NCBI GenBank assembly: GCA_947492235.1
Contig: CANLLZ010000002.1
Location: 682,001 to 746,000, forward strand
Reading direction: 5' to 3'
Origin: an uncultured Altererythrobacter sp.
Lineage (GTDB): Bacteria; Pseudomonadota; Alphaproteobacteria; Sphingomonadales; Sphingomonadaceae
Length of the DNA: 64,000 nucleotides
Shown here: positions 1 to 8,325 of the stretch, piece after piece
Layout: each line of letters opens with the position of its first letter
Position numbering within the stretch: the stretch's first letter is position 1
Position numbers and translations under genes: made by a program
Notes under the pieces: generated by a model
What the model was told of the DNA's origin: nothing
Database searches by the model: none
What the model saw: only the letters and a program-made list of their open reading frames with translations

Positions 1-254
1 CTGGCGGTTTCCGCCGTATCACCGACGAAATCGCGGCTGAGCGACCACAGGACCGGGTCGATGCGCTCCTTCATGATGTTGCGGATGGTGGAGGATTTGA
101 CCGCCGGAAAGTCGAGCCCGTCGGTCAACGCCGCCAGAGCCCAGCCGCGGTCAGGATCGGGCGTCGCGCGCAAATACTCGGCAATCAGGCGCAATTTCTC
201 GTTGCGTGACCGGGTGAAAACCAGCGCATCCAGAAGGGCGGCAAATTGTTCCAC
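1..254 (-). CDS. ATP-dependent DNA ligase, N-terminal fragment (runs off the window)
   Basis: Only the first 84 codons are present, reading leftwards from a GTG at 254 (254-252) and continuing past base 1. The peptide begins MEQFAALLDALVFTRSRN and later has ATPDPDRGWALAALT and ERIDPVLWSLSRDFVGD. I recognise these as the N-terminus of the 'cisplatin damage response' ATP-dependent DNA ligases of alphaproteobacteria. The nucleotidyl-transferase core with the catalytic lysine would lie outside the window. The GTG sits 2 bases after the stop of the exonuclease gene, so the two are an operon. In this family the exonuclease and ligase, often with an Lhr-like helicase and a phosphoesterase, form a DNA-repair cluster. 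GTG was chosen because no in-frame ATG exists near the conserved N-terminus. Confidence 0.85.
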   Translation of the reverse strand, partial: MEQFAALLDALVFTRSRNEKLRLIAEYLRATPDPDRGWALAALTDGLDFPAVKSSTIRNIMKERIDPVLWSLSRDFVGDTAETA

Positions 255-256
255 CG

Positions 257-1276
257 CTACTCGTCCTCGTCCTCGCGGCCCACCAAGGCCAGTGCCCGCG
301 CTCGGCGTTGGTGCAGCTGGTTCCAGCGCAGCAGCGCTTCCTCGCGGCCGTGCGTGATCCATGTTTCCTGCGGATCGACCTCCTCGATGGTGCGGGTCAG
401 CTCGTTCCAGTCGGCGTGGTCGGAGATGACCAATGGCAATTCGACATTGCGTTGCCGCGCGCGCTGGCGAACGCGCATCCATCCGCTGGCGAAGGCTGTG
501 ATCGGGTCGGGTAGACGGCGGCTCCAACGGTCATTGAGCGCCGACGGCGGGGCGATGACGATATGCCCGCGCATGTCGTCCTTCGGAGTGTCCGCCACCA
601 GTCGCAATTCGCCCAGTTCAACACCATGTTCTTCATACAGGCGGCACATTTTCTCCATCGCGCCATGGAGATAGATTGGCTGATGATGGCCCGCGGCGCG
701 CAATTCCGCGATCACCCGCTGCGCTTTGCCAAGCGCATAGGCTCCGACCAGCACACAGCGATCGGGATAGGCTGCCAGCCGTTCCAGCAGTTTGGCCATC
801 TCGCCCTCGATCGGGGGATGAGTAAAGAGCGGCAACCCGAAGGTCGCCTCGGTGATGAAGATATCGCAAGGTGTCACTTCAAAGGCGGGGCAGGTGGGAT
901 CGGCGCGGCGCTTGTAATCGCCGGTGCAGATCACCCGTTCTCCAGCATGCTCCAGCAAGATTTGCGCACTCCCCAGCACATGGCCTGCGGGGATATAGGT
1001 CGCATCGACGCCGCCCGGCAGGCGGATTGTCTCGCCATATTGAACAGGCGTGGTCTCGCCGCCAGAGGGGCCGTCGCCGGTCTGGTAGCGCAGTTTCATG
1101 ATCGCCAGTGTTTCAGGGGTCGCGACGGTCGCTCCATGCCCGCCGCGTGCATGGTCGGCATGGCCATGGGTTACCAGCGCCCGCGCGACCGCTTTGCCGG
1201 GATCGACCCACGCATCGGCAGGCACGACATGGATGCCCCACGGTTCGGACCGGATCCAGGAAAAGGGCGCGCTCAT
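257..1276 (-). CDS. ligase-associated DNA exonuclease (metallo-beta-lactamase/beta-CASP fold)
   Basis: A 339-residue protein. The metal-binding signature HGHADH lies at residues 37-42, and the GHVLGSAQ and CTGDYKRR segments are typical of the beta-CASP nuclease branch (relatives of Artemis and RNase J). A late ITHGREEALLRW segment matches the C-terminus of the ligase-associated exonuclease family. It is predicted to process DNA ends for the ligase encoded 2 bases downstream. The ATG at 1276 is the only start that keeps the conserved N-terminus. It lies 14 bases beyond a strong hairpin that separates it from clpA. Family assignment is from motifs; the substrate is inferred. Confidence 0.9.
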   Translation of the reverse strand: MSAPFSWIRSEPWGIHVVPADAWVDPGKAVARALVTHGHADHARGGHGATVATPETLAIMKLRYQTGDGPSGGETTPVQYGETIRLPGGVDATYIPAGHVLGSAQILLEHAGERVICTGDYKRRADPTCPAFEVTPCDIFITEATFGLPLFTHPPIEGEMAKLLERLAAYPDRCVLVGAYALGKAQRVIAELRAAGHHQPIYLHGAMEKMCRLYEEHGVELGELRLVADTPKDDMRGHIVIAPPSALNDRWSRRLPDPITAFASGWMRVRQRARQRNVELPLVISDHADWNELTRTIEEVDPQETWITHGREEALLRWNQLHQRRARALALVGREDEDE

Positions 1277-1290
1277 AGGATACTCAAGCG

Positions 1291-1327
1291 AAAGGGGCGC
1301 GAACCGTTCCCGGTTCGCGCCCCTTTT
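1291..1327 (-). terminator. clpA terminator hairpin
   Basis: A perfect 16-bp stem pairs 1291-1306 with 1311-1326 around the loop TTCC. It is short of a long T-tract on either strand (TTT on the minus strand). It lies 20 bases after the clpA stop and 14 bases before the exonuclease start, so it probably ends clpA transcription and may set how much read-through reaches the repair operon. Confidence 0.75.
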
Positions 1328-1347
1328 GAACCATTGCGAATTTGGGC

Positions 1348-3699
1348 TTAGCTATCGCCGCCCGCGTCCGCATCGGGCTTTTTGGCCGCCGGCTTTTTCT
1401 TGCGTACCGGCGGTTGGCGCTTGGCCTTGGGCGGCGCAGGGGTGAGCTCGAAAGCGGGTTTGCCGTCCTTGATGCTGACCTGCACTTCGCCGCCATCGGC
1501 AAGCTTGCCGAACAGCAGTTCTTCCGCCAGCGGCTGCTTGATCCGCTCCTGAATCAGGCGGCCCATCGGACGCGCGCCGAACAGGCGGTCATAGCCCTTG
1601 TCGCCCAACCACTCCTTCGCATCGTCGTCGAACTGGATGTCGACATTCTGCTCGGCCAGCTGGATTTCCAGCTGCAGGATGAACTTGTCGACCACGCGCG
1701 CGATGGTGTCCTTGCCCAGATAGCCGAAGGGCACGACCGCATCGAGACGGTTGCGGAATTCCGGCGTAAACATGCGCTTGACCGCTTCCTCGCTGGCATC
1801 TTCTTTCGACACATCGCCGAAACCGATACCCTGCCGCGCCATATCCGCGGCCCCGGCATTGGTGGTCATGATCAGCACGACATTGCGGAAATCGACCGTC
1901 TTGCCGTGGTGGTCGGTCAGGCGGCCATTATCCATCACCTGCAGCAGGATGTTGAACAGGTCCGGATGGGCCTTCTCGATTTCATCCAGCAGCAATACAC
2001 AATGCGGGTTCTGGTCGATTGCATCGGTCAGCTGCCCGCCCTGATCGTAACCGACATAGCCCGGAGGCGCGCCGATCAGGCGGCTGACGCTGTGACGCTC
2101 CATATATTCGGACATATCGAAGCGTTTCAACTCGATACCCATGATACTGGCCAGCTGGCGGGCAACTTCGGTCTTGCCGACGCCGGTGGGGCCGCTGAAC
2201 AGGAAGCTGCCGATCGGCTTGTCCGGATCCCGCAGGCCTGCGCGGCTCAGCTTCATCGCGGTGGACAGCTTGTGCACAGCCGCGTCCTGGCCGAACACAA
2301 CGTGCTTCAGATCGCGCTCAAGATTTTCCAGCGCCGCCTTGTCGTCCTTGCTGACCGATTTGGGCGGGATGCGGGCCATCGTCGCGATGACCGCCTCGAT
2401 TTCCTTGGCGGTGATCTTTTTCTTGCGGCGGCTGGGGGCGACCAGCATCTGCATCGCACCAACCTCGTCAACCACGTCGATCGCCTTGTCGGGCAATTTG
2501 CGGTCATTGATGTAGCGCGCCGACAGCTCGACGGCTGTCTTCAGCGCGTCGGGCGTGTATTTCACCTTATGATGCTCTTCGAAGGCGCTCTTGAGGCCTT
2601 TCAGGATCTTGATCGTGTCTTCGATTGTCGGCTCGTTCACGTCGATTTTCTGGAACCGGCGCAGCAGGGCGCGGTCCTTCTCGAAATGATTGCGGAATTC
2701 CTTGTAGGTGGTCGAACCGATGCAACGGATCGTCCCGCCGGACAGGGCAGGTTTCAGCAGGTTGGACGCGTCCATCGCCCCGCCGCTGGTCGCGCCTGCA
2801 CCGATCACCGTGTGGATCTCGTCGATAAACAGGATGGCTTCAGGCATTTTCTCCAGCTCAGAGACGACCTGCTTCAGCCGTTCCTCGAAATCGCCGCGAT
2901 AGCGCGTGCCTGCCAGCAATGCGCCCATATCGAGCGAGTAGATGACGGCATCTTCCAAGACCTCAGGCACGTCCTTTTCGACGATTTTGCGCGCCAAGCC
3001 TTCGGCAATGGCGGTTTTGCCGACGCCAGGATCGCCGACATAAAGGGGATTGTTCTTACTCCGGCGGCACAGGATCTGGACCGTCCGGTCCACCTCGGGG
3101 CCACGCCCGATCAGCGGGTCAATCTTGCCGTTCTCCGCCTTCTGGTTGAGATTGACGGTGAACTGGTCGAGCGCGGTTTCTTTTTTGCCCTTGCCATCGC
3201 CCTTCTGGTCGGCCTCGCCATCATCGGCACCCGACGGCGTGCTGGATTCGATCTGCTTGCCGCCCTTGCCGATGCCGTGGCTGATGAAGCTGACCGCATC
3301 GAGCCGGCTCATATCCTGCTGCTGCAGGAAATAGACGGCATAGGAATCGCGCTCGCTGAACAATGCGACAAGCACATTTGCGCCGGTCACCGTGTCTTTC
3401 TGCGCCGATTGCACATGCAGGATCGCGCGCTGGATCACCCGCTGGAACCCGGCGGTCGGCTGCGGATCGGCGGCTTCGTCGGTTTGCAGGGACTGGTATT
3501 CCTGATCGAGATAGGTCTGCACCACATCGCCCAGTTCGCCCATATCCACACCGCAAGCGTTCATCACCTCGGCGGCATCGTCATCGCCCACCAGCGCGAG
3601 CAGCAGATGCTCCAGCGTGGCATATTCGTGCCGTCGCTCCGACGCGAAGGCGAGAGCGTTGTGGAGGGTCTTTTCGAGATTTGAGGCAAAGCTGGGCAT
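1348..3699 (-). CDS. clpA: ATP-dependent Clp protease ATP-binding subunit ClpA
   Basis: A 783-residue class I Clp/Hsp100 unfoldase that feeds substrates to ClpP. The N-terminal Clp_N repeat region is residues 1-150. The first AAA+ module has Walker A GDPGVGKTA and Walker B ILFIDEIHT, and the second has GPTGVGKTE and LLLDEIEKAHPD. The FMPSF start is typical of ClpA. I chose the ATG at 3699 over an in-frame TTG at 3720 because family members begin MPSFASNLEKTL. The C-terminal tail is lysine/alanine/proline-rich. The adaptor gene clpS, often immediately upstream of clpA in proteobacteria, is not adjacent here; the upstream neighbour is a DUF1192 gene 170 bases away on the same strand. Confidence 0.97.
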   Translation of the reverse strand: MPSFASNLEKTLHNALAFASERRHEYATLEHLLLALVGDDDAAEVMNACGVDMGELGDVVQTYLDQEYQSLQTDEAADPQPTAGFQRVIQRAILHVQSAQKDTVTGANVLVALFSERDSYAVYFLQQQDMSRLDAVSFISHGIGKGGKQIESSTPSGADDGEADQKGDGKGKKETALDQFTVNLNQKAENGKIDPLIGRGPEVDRTVQILCRRSKNNPLYVGDPGVGKTAIAEGLARKIVEKDVPEVLEDAVIYSLDMGALLAGTRYRGDFEERLKQVVSELEKMPEAILFIDEIHTVIGAGATSGGAMDASNLLKPALSGGTIRCIGSTTYKEFRNHFEKDRALLRRFQKIDVNEPTIEDTIKILKGLKSAFEEHHKVKYTPDALKTAVELSARYINDRKLPDKAIDVVDEVGAMQMLVAPSRRKKKITAKEIEAVIATMARIPPKSVSKDDKAALENLERDLKHVVFGQDAAVHKLSTAMKLSRAGLRDPDKPIGSFLFSGPTGVGKTEVARQLASIMGIELKRFDMSEYMERHSVSRLIGAPPGYVGYDQGGQLTDAIDQNPHCVLLLDEIEKAHPDLFNILLQVMDNGRLTDHHGKTVDFRNVVLIMTTNAGAADMARQGIGFGDVSKEDASEEAVKRMFTPEFRNRLDAVVPFGYLGKDTIARVVDKFILQLEIQLAEQNVDIQFDDDAKEWLGDKGYDRLFGARPMGRLIQERIKQPLAEELLFGKLADGGEVQVSIKDGKPAFELTPAPPKAKRQPPVRKKKPAAKKPDADAGGDS

Positions 3700-3720
3700 G
3701 AAGAAAATCTGAACCTTCAA

Positions 3721-3737
3721 GGTTAATATAGGGTTAG
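3721..3737 (-). promoter_or_regulatory. CtrA-box-like sequence upstream of clpA
   Basis: Read on the minus strand the site is CTAA, seven bases, TTAACC. The Caulobacter CtrA consensus is TTAA-N7-TTAAC, so only the first base differs. It ends 21 bases before the chosen clpA start codon. CtrA control of clpA in this organism is inference from the motif alone. Confidence 0.35.
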
Positions 3738-3870
3738 CGCGGCCATCAGAGGCGCCGGGGGGAGCGGCGCGTTTCGGTACGCTTTACCGAACGAATATGG
3801 GGTCTGTCGTCGCAGAGTCCATGGGGACCCAAGGCCGGGGTCGTGTCGTCAGCGCGGATCGGCCAGGCAA

Positions 3871-4077
3871 TCAACTCGCCCGCTTCGGGCTGAACAGGGC
3901 GTCTGCCGCGGTTCTGTGCTGGTCCGCACGGGCGCGGTGCTGCTCCACACGGGCAATTTCAAGCTGCAGGAGGCGGATGCGTTCGGAAAGCTCGTCCTGC
4001 GAATAGGGGCCGAGATCCTCGACCGCCAACTTGCTGGCAGCATCGCCCTGTGGGCGCGGGCGGTCATCCTCTTCCAT
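3871..4077 (-). CDS. DUF1192 domain-containing small protein
   Basis: A 68-residue acidic, soluble protein starting MEEDDRPRPQGDAASKL and containing the core YSQDELSERIRLLQLEIARVE. This is the conserved DUF1192 pattern of alphaproteobacteria, whose second half should form a helix or short coiled coil. I started it at the ATG at 4077, not at an earlier in-frame codon at 4110, because homologues begin at MEEDD/MDEDD. It is divergent from the quinone oxidoreductase gene, 137 bases apart. DUF1192, this oxidoreductase and TrcR commonly sit together in alphaproteobacteria. Its function is unknown. Confidence 0.85.
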   Translation of the reverse strand: MEEDDRPRPQGDAASKLAVEDLGPYSQDELSERIRLLQLEIARVEQHRARADQHRTAADALFSPKRAS

Positions 4078-4214
4078 CGGGCCCTCCGTTTGCAAAACAG
4101 GATGTCGCAAGACGCATGGCTTGCTGTCAATGGCCTTGCGCCCTAATCAATCGCGAAAGCACCCGTTTCAGCAATGATCGGTGCATTTGGGCAGCAATCA
4201 CAGGGGCAATCGGC

Positions 4215-5219
4215 ATGGCAATCCCGGGGCAGATGCACGCAATCCACTTCGATGCACCGGGCAGGCCTGAGGTTCTTGCGCTGACCGAGGTCGATACGCC
4301 GCAACCGAAAGCCGGTGAGGTGCTGATCCGCGTCGCCCATGCCGGGGTCAATCGTCCGGATTGTATCCAGCGCGCCGGCCACTATCCCGCGCCGACCGGA
4401 GCCTCGCCCCTGCTGGGGCTGGAGGTGGCGGGTGACGTCGTGGCGGTGGGTGAAGGCGTTGAAAACCATGCGATTGGCGACCAGGTGGCTGCGCTGACAC
4501 CGGGTGGGGGCTATGCCGAATATTGCACCGCCCCTGCCGGGCATTGTCTGCCGGTGCCGGATGGACTGGCGCTCAAGGAAGCTGCGGCGCTGCCGGAAAC
4601 GCTCTTCACCGTATGGCACAATGTCTTCCAGCGCGGCTGTGCCAAGCCGGGCGAAACGCTTCTGGTGCATGGCGGGACCAGTGGCATCGGCACTATGGCG
4701 ATCATGCTGGCCAAGGCGTTCGGGATGACGGCCATCGTCACTTGCGGCAGCGATGAGAAATGCTCGGCTGCTCGCGACGTGGGGGCGGATCACGCAATCA
4801 ACTACAAGGCGGCGGATTTTGTCGAGGAAGTGAAGGCCATCACCGGCGGGAAAGGCGTGGAGATCGTCCTCGACATGGTGTCGGGCGATTATGTGCCCCG
4901 CAACCTCAAGGCGTTGTGCGAGAGCGGGCGACATGTGACGATTGCGGTGCTGGGCGGAATGAAAACCGAGCTCAACATGGCTTTCATTATGAGCCGCCGT
5001 CTGACGCTCACCGGATCGACCCTGCGCCCGCGTTCCGACCGCTTCAAATCGGCGCTGTGCAGCGAGATCGCCGAGCATGCTTGGCCGCTGGTTGCGGATG
5101 GCACCATCCGCCCCGTGATGGACCGCAGCTTCCCGCTGGCAGAGGCCGCAGCCGCCCATGCGCGGATGGAAGCGGGCGATCACATCGGCAAAATCGTGCT
5201 GGATGTCGCGCCCGAATAG
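4215..5219 (+). CDS. NAD(P)H quinone oxidoreductase, PIG3-like (zinc-free MDR family)
   Basis: A 334-residue medium-chain dehydrogenase/reductase. The N-terminal GroES-like domain carries AGVNRPDCIQRAGHYPAP, and the cofactor domain has HGGTSGIGTMAIMLAKAFG. The structural-zinc cysteines of alcohol dehydrogenases are absent, which fits the quinone-reductase/PIG3 branch using NADPH. The start at 4215 (MAIPGQMHAIHF) has GGGG about 7 bases upstream; a start at 4233 (MHAIHFD) is equally consistent with some homologues. A terminator follows before trcR. The true electron acceptor is not predictable from sequence. Confidence 0.9.
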   Translation: MAIPGQMHAIHFDAPGRPEVLALTEVDTPQPKAGEVLIRVAHAGVNRPDCIQRAGHYPAPTGASPLLGLEVAGDVVAVGEGVENHAIGDQVAALTPGGGYAEYCTAPAGHCLPVPDGLALKEAAALPETLFTVWHNVFQRGCAKPGETLLVHGGTSGIGTMAIMLAKAFGMTAIVTCGSDEKCSAARDVGADHAINYKAADFVEEVKAITGGKGVEIVLDMVSGDYVPRNLKALCESGRHVTIAVLGGMKTELNMAFIMSRRLTLTGSTLRPRSDRFKSALCSEIAEHAWPLVADGTIRPVMDRSFPLAEAAAAHARMEAGDHIGKIVLDVAPE

Positions 5220-5291
5220 CGGCGCTGGCGAACGCCAAAGCGCGCAATTGCTTGCCCTGAGGGCCGTGACCGACTAGATGGAACGCCAAGC

Positions 5292-5325
5292 GGCCGCTCC
5301 GAAAGGGGCGGCCCTTCTATTTTTA
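5292..5325 (+). terminator. rho-independent terminator
   Basis: GGCCGCTCC at 5292-5300 pairs with GGGGCGGCC at 5305-5313 (one T-G wobble) around a GAAA tetraloop. It is followed by CTTCTATTTTTA. It lies 72 bases after the oxidoreductase stop and 24 bases before the trcR start, so trcR must use a promoter inside or downstream of this region, or depend on read-through. Confidence 0.8.
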
Positions 5326-5348
5326 CCCTCCTTTTGCGGGAACCCGAA

Positions 5349-6068
5349 ATGGCTGATCAACCCAAACCCCTGATGCCCCATGCGACTGCCACCTGGCTGA
5401 TCGACAATACCGGGCTGGGCTTCGAACAGATTGCGGAATTCTGCGGGCTGCACATCCTTGAGGTGCAGGCCATGGCGGACGATCTGGCGGGCAGCAAATA
5501 TACCGGGCGCGATCCGCTGCATTCGGGCGAGTTGACGCAGGAGGAAATCGCCAAGGGCGAGAAGGACAGCGACTACGCGCTCGTCATGCAGAAGGCGCCG
5601 GTCGAAGTGACGCGCACCAAGGGCCCCCGCTACACCCCGGTGTCCAAGCGGCAGGATAAGCCCGATGGCATCGCGTGGATTCTCAAGAGCCATCCGGAAG
5701 TTTCGGATGCTCAGATTTCCAAGCTGATCGGCACGACCCGCAACACCATCGGCGCGATCCGCGAGCGGAGCCACTGGAACATCCAGAACATCCAGCCGAA
5801 AGATCCCGTGACGCTGGGCCTGTGCTCGCAGCGCGAACTGGATGCGGTTGTGGCGAAGGCTGCGAAGAAGGCCGGTCTGGCCGAAGATGCCGAGGCCGTT
5901 GCCGCGAGCAATACCAGCGACCGCGAAAAACTGATCGAAGAGCTGCGCGCAGAGCGCGATGCGAACGAGAAAGCGGCGGCCGAGGCCGTGCAGGAAGCCG
6001 AAGCGGCTGAATGGCTCGCCAACAAGCGTGCCGAGGAAGAAGCTGGCGATCCGCCCGCTGCGGGCTAA
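5349..6068 (+). CDS. trcR: cell-cycle transcriptional regulator TrcR (DUF1013)
   Basis: A 239-residue protein matching the DUF1013 family, annotated as TrcR in alphaproteobacteria. It has the conserved N-terminus MPHATATWLIDNTGLGFEQIA and a second helix-turn-helix-like block around residues 110-145 (DGIAWILKSHPEVSDAQISKLIGTT, split here as two parts: DGIAWILKSHPEV and SDAQISKLIGTT). The C-terminal 60 residues are a highly charged Ala/Glu-rich helix, probably coiled coil (RAERDANEKAAAEAVQEAEA). The ATG at 5349 was preferred over a TTG at 5334. The family is thought to act on cell-cycle transcription; targets here are unknown. Confidence 0.88.
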   Translation: MADQPKPLMPHATATWLIDNTGLGFEQIAEFCGLHILEVQAMADDLAGSKYTGRDPLHSGELTQEEIAKGEKDSDYALVMQKAPVEVTRTKGPRYTPVSKRQDKPDGIAWILKSHPEVSDAQISKLIGTTRNTIGAIRERSHWNIQNIQPKDPVTLGLCSQRELDAVVAKAAKKAGLAEDAEAVAASNTSDREKLIEELRAERDANEKAAAEAVQEAEAAEWLANKRAEEEAGDPPAAG

Positions 6069-6129
6069 AAAACGCTCGATTGCGGGTGTTTAGAGCCCTT
6101 TCACCTTGCGCAAGGGGCCGCCCGTTGCC

Positions 6130-7830
6130 ATGCGTGCTGACATGGATGTCAGTAAGCTACCGAACCACCATCCCCTTGGCTGGGATATAGAATTCGAACC
6201 CACGACGCTGCCCGAAATGTTCGCAGCGACGACGGCCGAGCGGTTGTCCGCGCCGCTGCTGCATTTCATGGGGCGGACGTACAGCTATTCGCAGCTCTAC
6301 ACAGAGGCCACCGCCTTTGCCGCCGGTTTGCGCGAACGCGGCATCAAGCGCGGCGACCGGGTCGGCCTGTTCCTGCCCAATGTCCCGATTTACGTTGCCG
6401 CCTATTACGGTGCGATGATGGCCGGTGCGGTGGTGGTGAACTTCTCGCCGCTCTATTCGGTCGATGAGCTTTCGCAGCAGGTTGCCGATAGCGGCACCAG
6501 AGTGCTGGTCACAGTCGATGTGCCGGAACTTTATGGCACGGCGGAGAAGGTCCTGAAGGCTTCGCAGCTGGAAACACTGGTGGTCGGTGAACTCGCATCG
6601 ATGCTCCCTACCGCCAAACGTATCGGCATGAAGCTGTTCGCCCGTAGCAAGATCGCCTCCGTCCGCTATGGCGAGGCAATCTGGCGCTGGGACGATGTGA
6701 TGGTCGAGGCGGGTTGGGGCTGGTGGCTCGATTCCGAGCTGCCGGATTACCAACCGCTGGCACCGACCGATCTAGCATTGCTGCAATATACCGGCGGGAC
6801 CACGGGCACGCCCAAGGGCGCGATGCTGACCCACGCCAATTTGACGGTAAACGCGCAGCAGGTCGCCGCGATCAATCCGTTCGACAATCCGGAAAACGAA
6901 GTGTTCATGGGCGCACTGCCCATGTTCCACGTCTTCGCCAACACCGCGCTTTTGAATCACGCGGTGGCCAGCGGCGGGGCTATCGCTGTGGTTCCACGGT
7001 TCGAAGTCAAGCAGGTGCTCGAGACGATCGAGAAATATGGCTGCACCGGCTTTCCCGGCGTGCCGACCATGTTTCAGGCGCTGCTCGATCACCCCGATAT
7101 TGCCAAGACCGATCTCTCCTCGCTCAAAGTATGCATCTCCGGCGGCGCTCCGTTGCCTGCGCCTTTGCGCGAGCAATGGGAAGAGCGCACCGGCGTGCGG
7201 ATGGTCGAGGGCTATGGCCTAACGGAGAGCAGCGGAGTGGTCTCGGTCAACCCCTATGCCGGGATCCGTCAGCCGGGCACGATCGGCCAAGTTGTGGCGC
7301 AGACAGAGGTTCTGCTGCTCGACAAGGAAGACCCGGCTGCCATCGCACCGGACGGCGAGCCGGGCGAATTGGCGTTGCACGGCCCGCAGATGATGTCGGG
7401 ATACTGGAACCGGCCCGAGGCTGCGAAGGATGTCTTTGTCGAGCATCACGGCAAGCAATGGCTGCGCACCGGAGATGTTGCCGTCGTGGATGATGAAGGG
7501 TTCCTGCAGATTGTGGACCGGATCAAGGACATGATCGCGGTCGGGGGCTTCAAGGTCTTCCCGAGCCAGGTCGAAGATGTCCTGCTGGAAAACGACGCGG
7601 TGAAAGAGGCGCTCGTGATCGGCGTGCCCGACGATTACAAGGGCGAGGCACCGCGTGCTTACATCACCCTGCGCGACGGTGCTGACGCGTCTGGCGAAGA
7701 ACTGGCCAAATGGCTCAACAGCCGCGTGGGCAAGCACGAGCGGGTGGACGCAATCGTGATCCGTGAGGAATTGCCCAAGACCATGATCGGCAAGCTGGAC
7801 CGCAAGGCGCTCAGAGCCGAGGTCCTCTAA
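6130..7830 (+). CDS. fadD: long-chain fatty acid-CoA ligase (FadD-like)
   Basis: A 566-residue acyl-adenylate-forming enzyme that activates fatty acids to acyl-CoA for beta-oxidation or lipid synthesis. Signature motifs are YTGGTTGTPKGAML (P-loop, about residue 220), GYGLTESSGVVS, the GDVAVVDDEGFLQIVDRIKD hinge, and the late PKTMIGKLDRKALR with the catalytic lysine. It is followed closely by nothing on the same strand. Starts at 6106 (TTG), 6130 (ATG) or 6142 (ATG) are possible; 6130 has AAGGGG 13 bases upstream. The window carries a second, different acyl-CoA synthetase at 51.9-53.7 kb. Confidence 0.9.
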   Translation: MRADMDVSKLPNHHPLGWDIEFEPTTLPEMFAATTAERLSAPLLHFMGRTYSYSQLYTEATAFAAGLRERGIKRGDRVGLFLPNVPIYVAAYYGAMMAGAVVVNFSPLYSVDELSQQVADSGTRVLVTVDVPELYGTAEKVLKASQLETLVVGELASMLPTAKRIGMKLFARSKIASVRYGEAIWRWDDVMVEAGWGWWLDSELPDYQPLAPTDLALLQYTGGTTGTPKGAMLTHANLTVNAQQVAAINPFDNPENEVFMGALPMFHVFANTALLNHAVASGGAIAVVPRFEVKQVLETIEKYGCTGFPGVPTMFQALLDHPDIAKTDLSSLKVCISGGAPLPAPLREQWEERTGVRMVEGYGLTESSGVVSVNPYAGIRQPGTIGQVVAQTEVLLLDKEDPAAIAPDGEPGELALHGPQMMSGYWNRPEAAKDVFVEHHGKQWLRTGDVAVVDDEGFLQIVDRIKDMIAVGGFKVFPSQVEDVLLENDAVKEALVIGVPDDYKGEAPRAYITLRDGADASGEELAKWLNSRVGKHERVDAIVIREELPKTMIGKLDRKALRAEVL

Positions 7831-7857
7831 CCAGAAATTATCTGCCGCCTGATTGCT

Positions 7858-8325
7858 TCAGGTGGCGATGGACAGCTGCGGATCGCCGCTGTCCTTGGCT
7901 CCTGCCGGCGCTTTCGAAGCGAGCGGTGATTGCGGCTTGGCATTGCCGCTGCCGCGCGGAGCAAAGCGGCCATCGACCTGCGCGCCCTGCTCGATGGTCA
8001 GCGCATCATAATGCACATCGCCCTTGATGCTGGCAGAGCGCAGGATGACCAGCTCGCGTGCATCGATGGAGCCATCGACTTCGCCGGCAAGCCGCGCGCT
8101 TTCGGCTTTGATGCCGCCTTTGACGCTGCTGCCTTCGCCTTGCACGAGTGAGGCGCAGGAAATGTCCCCATTGATCGTGCCATCGACGTGGAGTTCGGTG
8201 GTGGCCGTCACGTCGCCGGTGATCGTTACATCAGTGCCGATCACCGAGAAGCTGCCGGAGCTGTTGGATTTAGCCATCGGTGCGGGCCTCGGTGCCGGCT
8301 GATCGTCGGGCTTCTTTGAGAACAT
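7858..8325 (-). CDS. bactofilin family cytoskeletal protein
   Basis: A 155-residue protein with a central bactofilin (DUF583) beta-helix. Successive repeats include IGTDVTITGDVTATTELHVDG, here read as IGTDVTITGDV then TATTELHVDG, then TINGDISCASLVQGE, SVKGGIKAE, GEVDGSIDARELVIL and ASIKGDVHYDAL. The flanking N- and C-terminal tails are Pro/Ala-rich and disordered, as in other bactofilins. The start at 8325 (MFSKKPDDQ) is preceded by GGAGG 9 bases upstream and lies 56 bases inside the end of the upstream M23 peptidase gene, so the pair is cotranscribed and probably translationally coupled. Bactofilins polymerise and recruit cell-wall enzymes. Confidence 0.92.
   Translation of the reverse strand: MFSKKPDDQPAPRPAPMAKSNSSGSFSVIGTDVTITGDVTATTELHVDGTINGDISCASLVQGEGSSVKGGIKAESARLAGEVDGSIDARELVILRSASIKGDVHYDALTIEQGAQVDGRFAPRGSGNAKPQSPLASKAPAGAKDSGDPQLSIAT

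Noticed and set aside
1342-3684. Long open reading frame (780 codons) on the plus strand opposite clpA.
   Set aside because: It is the antisense of a clearly recognisable ClpA in high-GC DNA; the frame has no recognisable domain, and the stop-free length is expected from codon bias.
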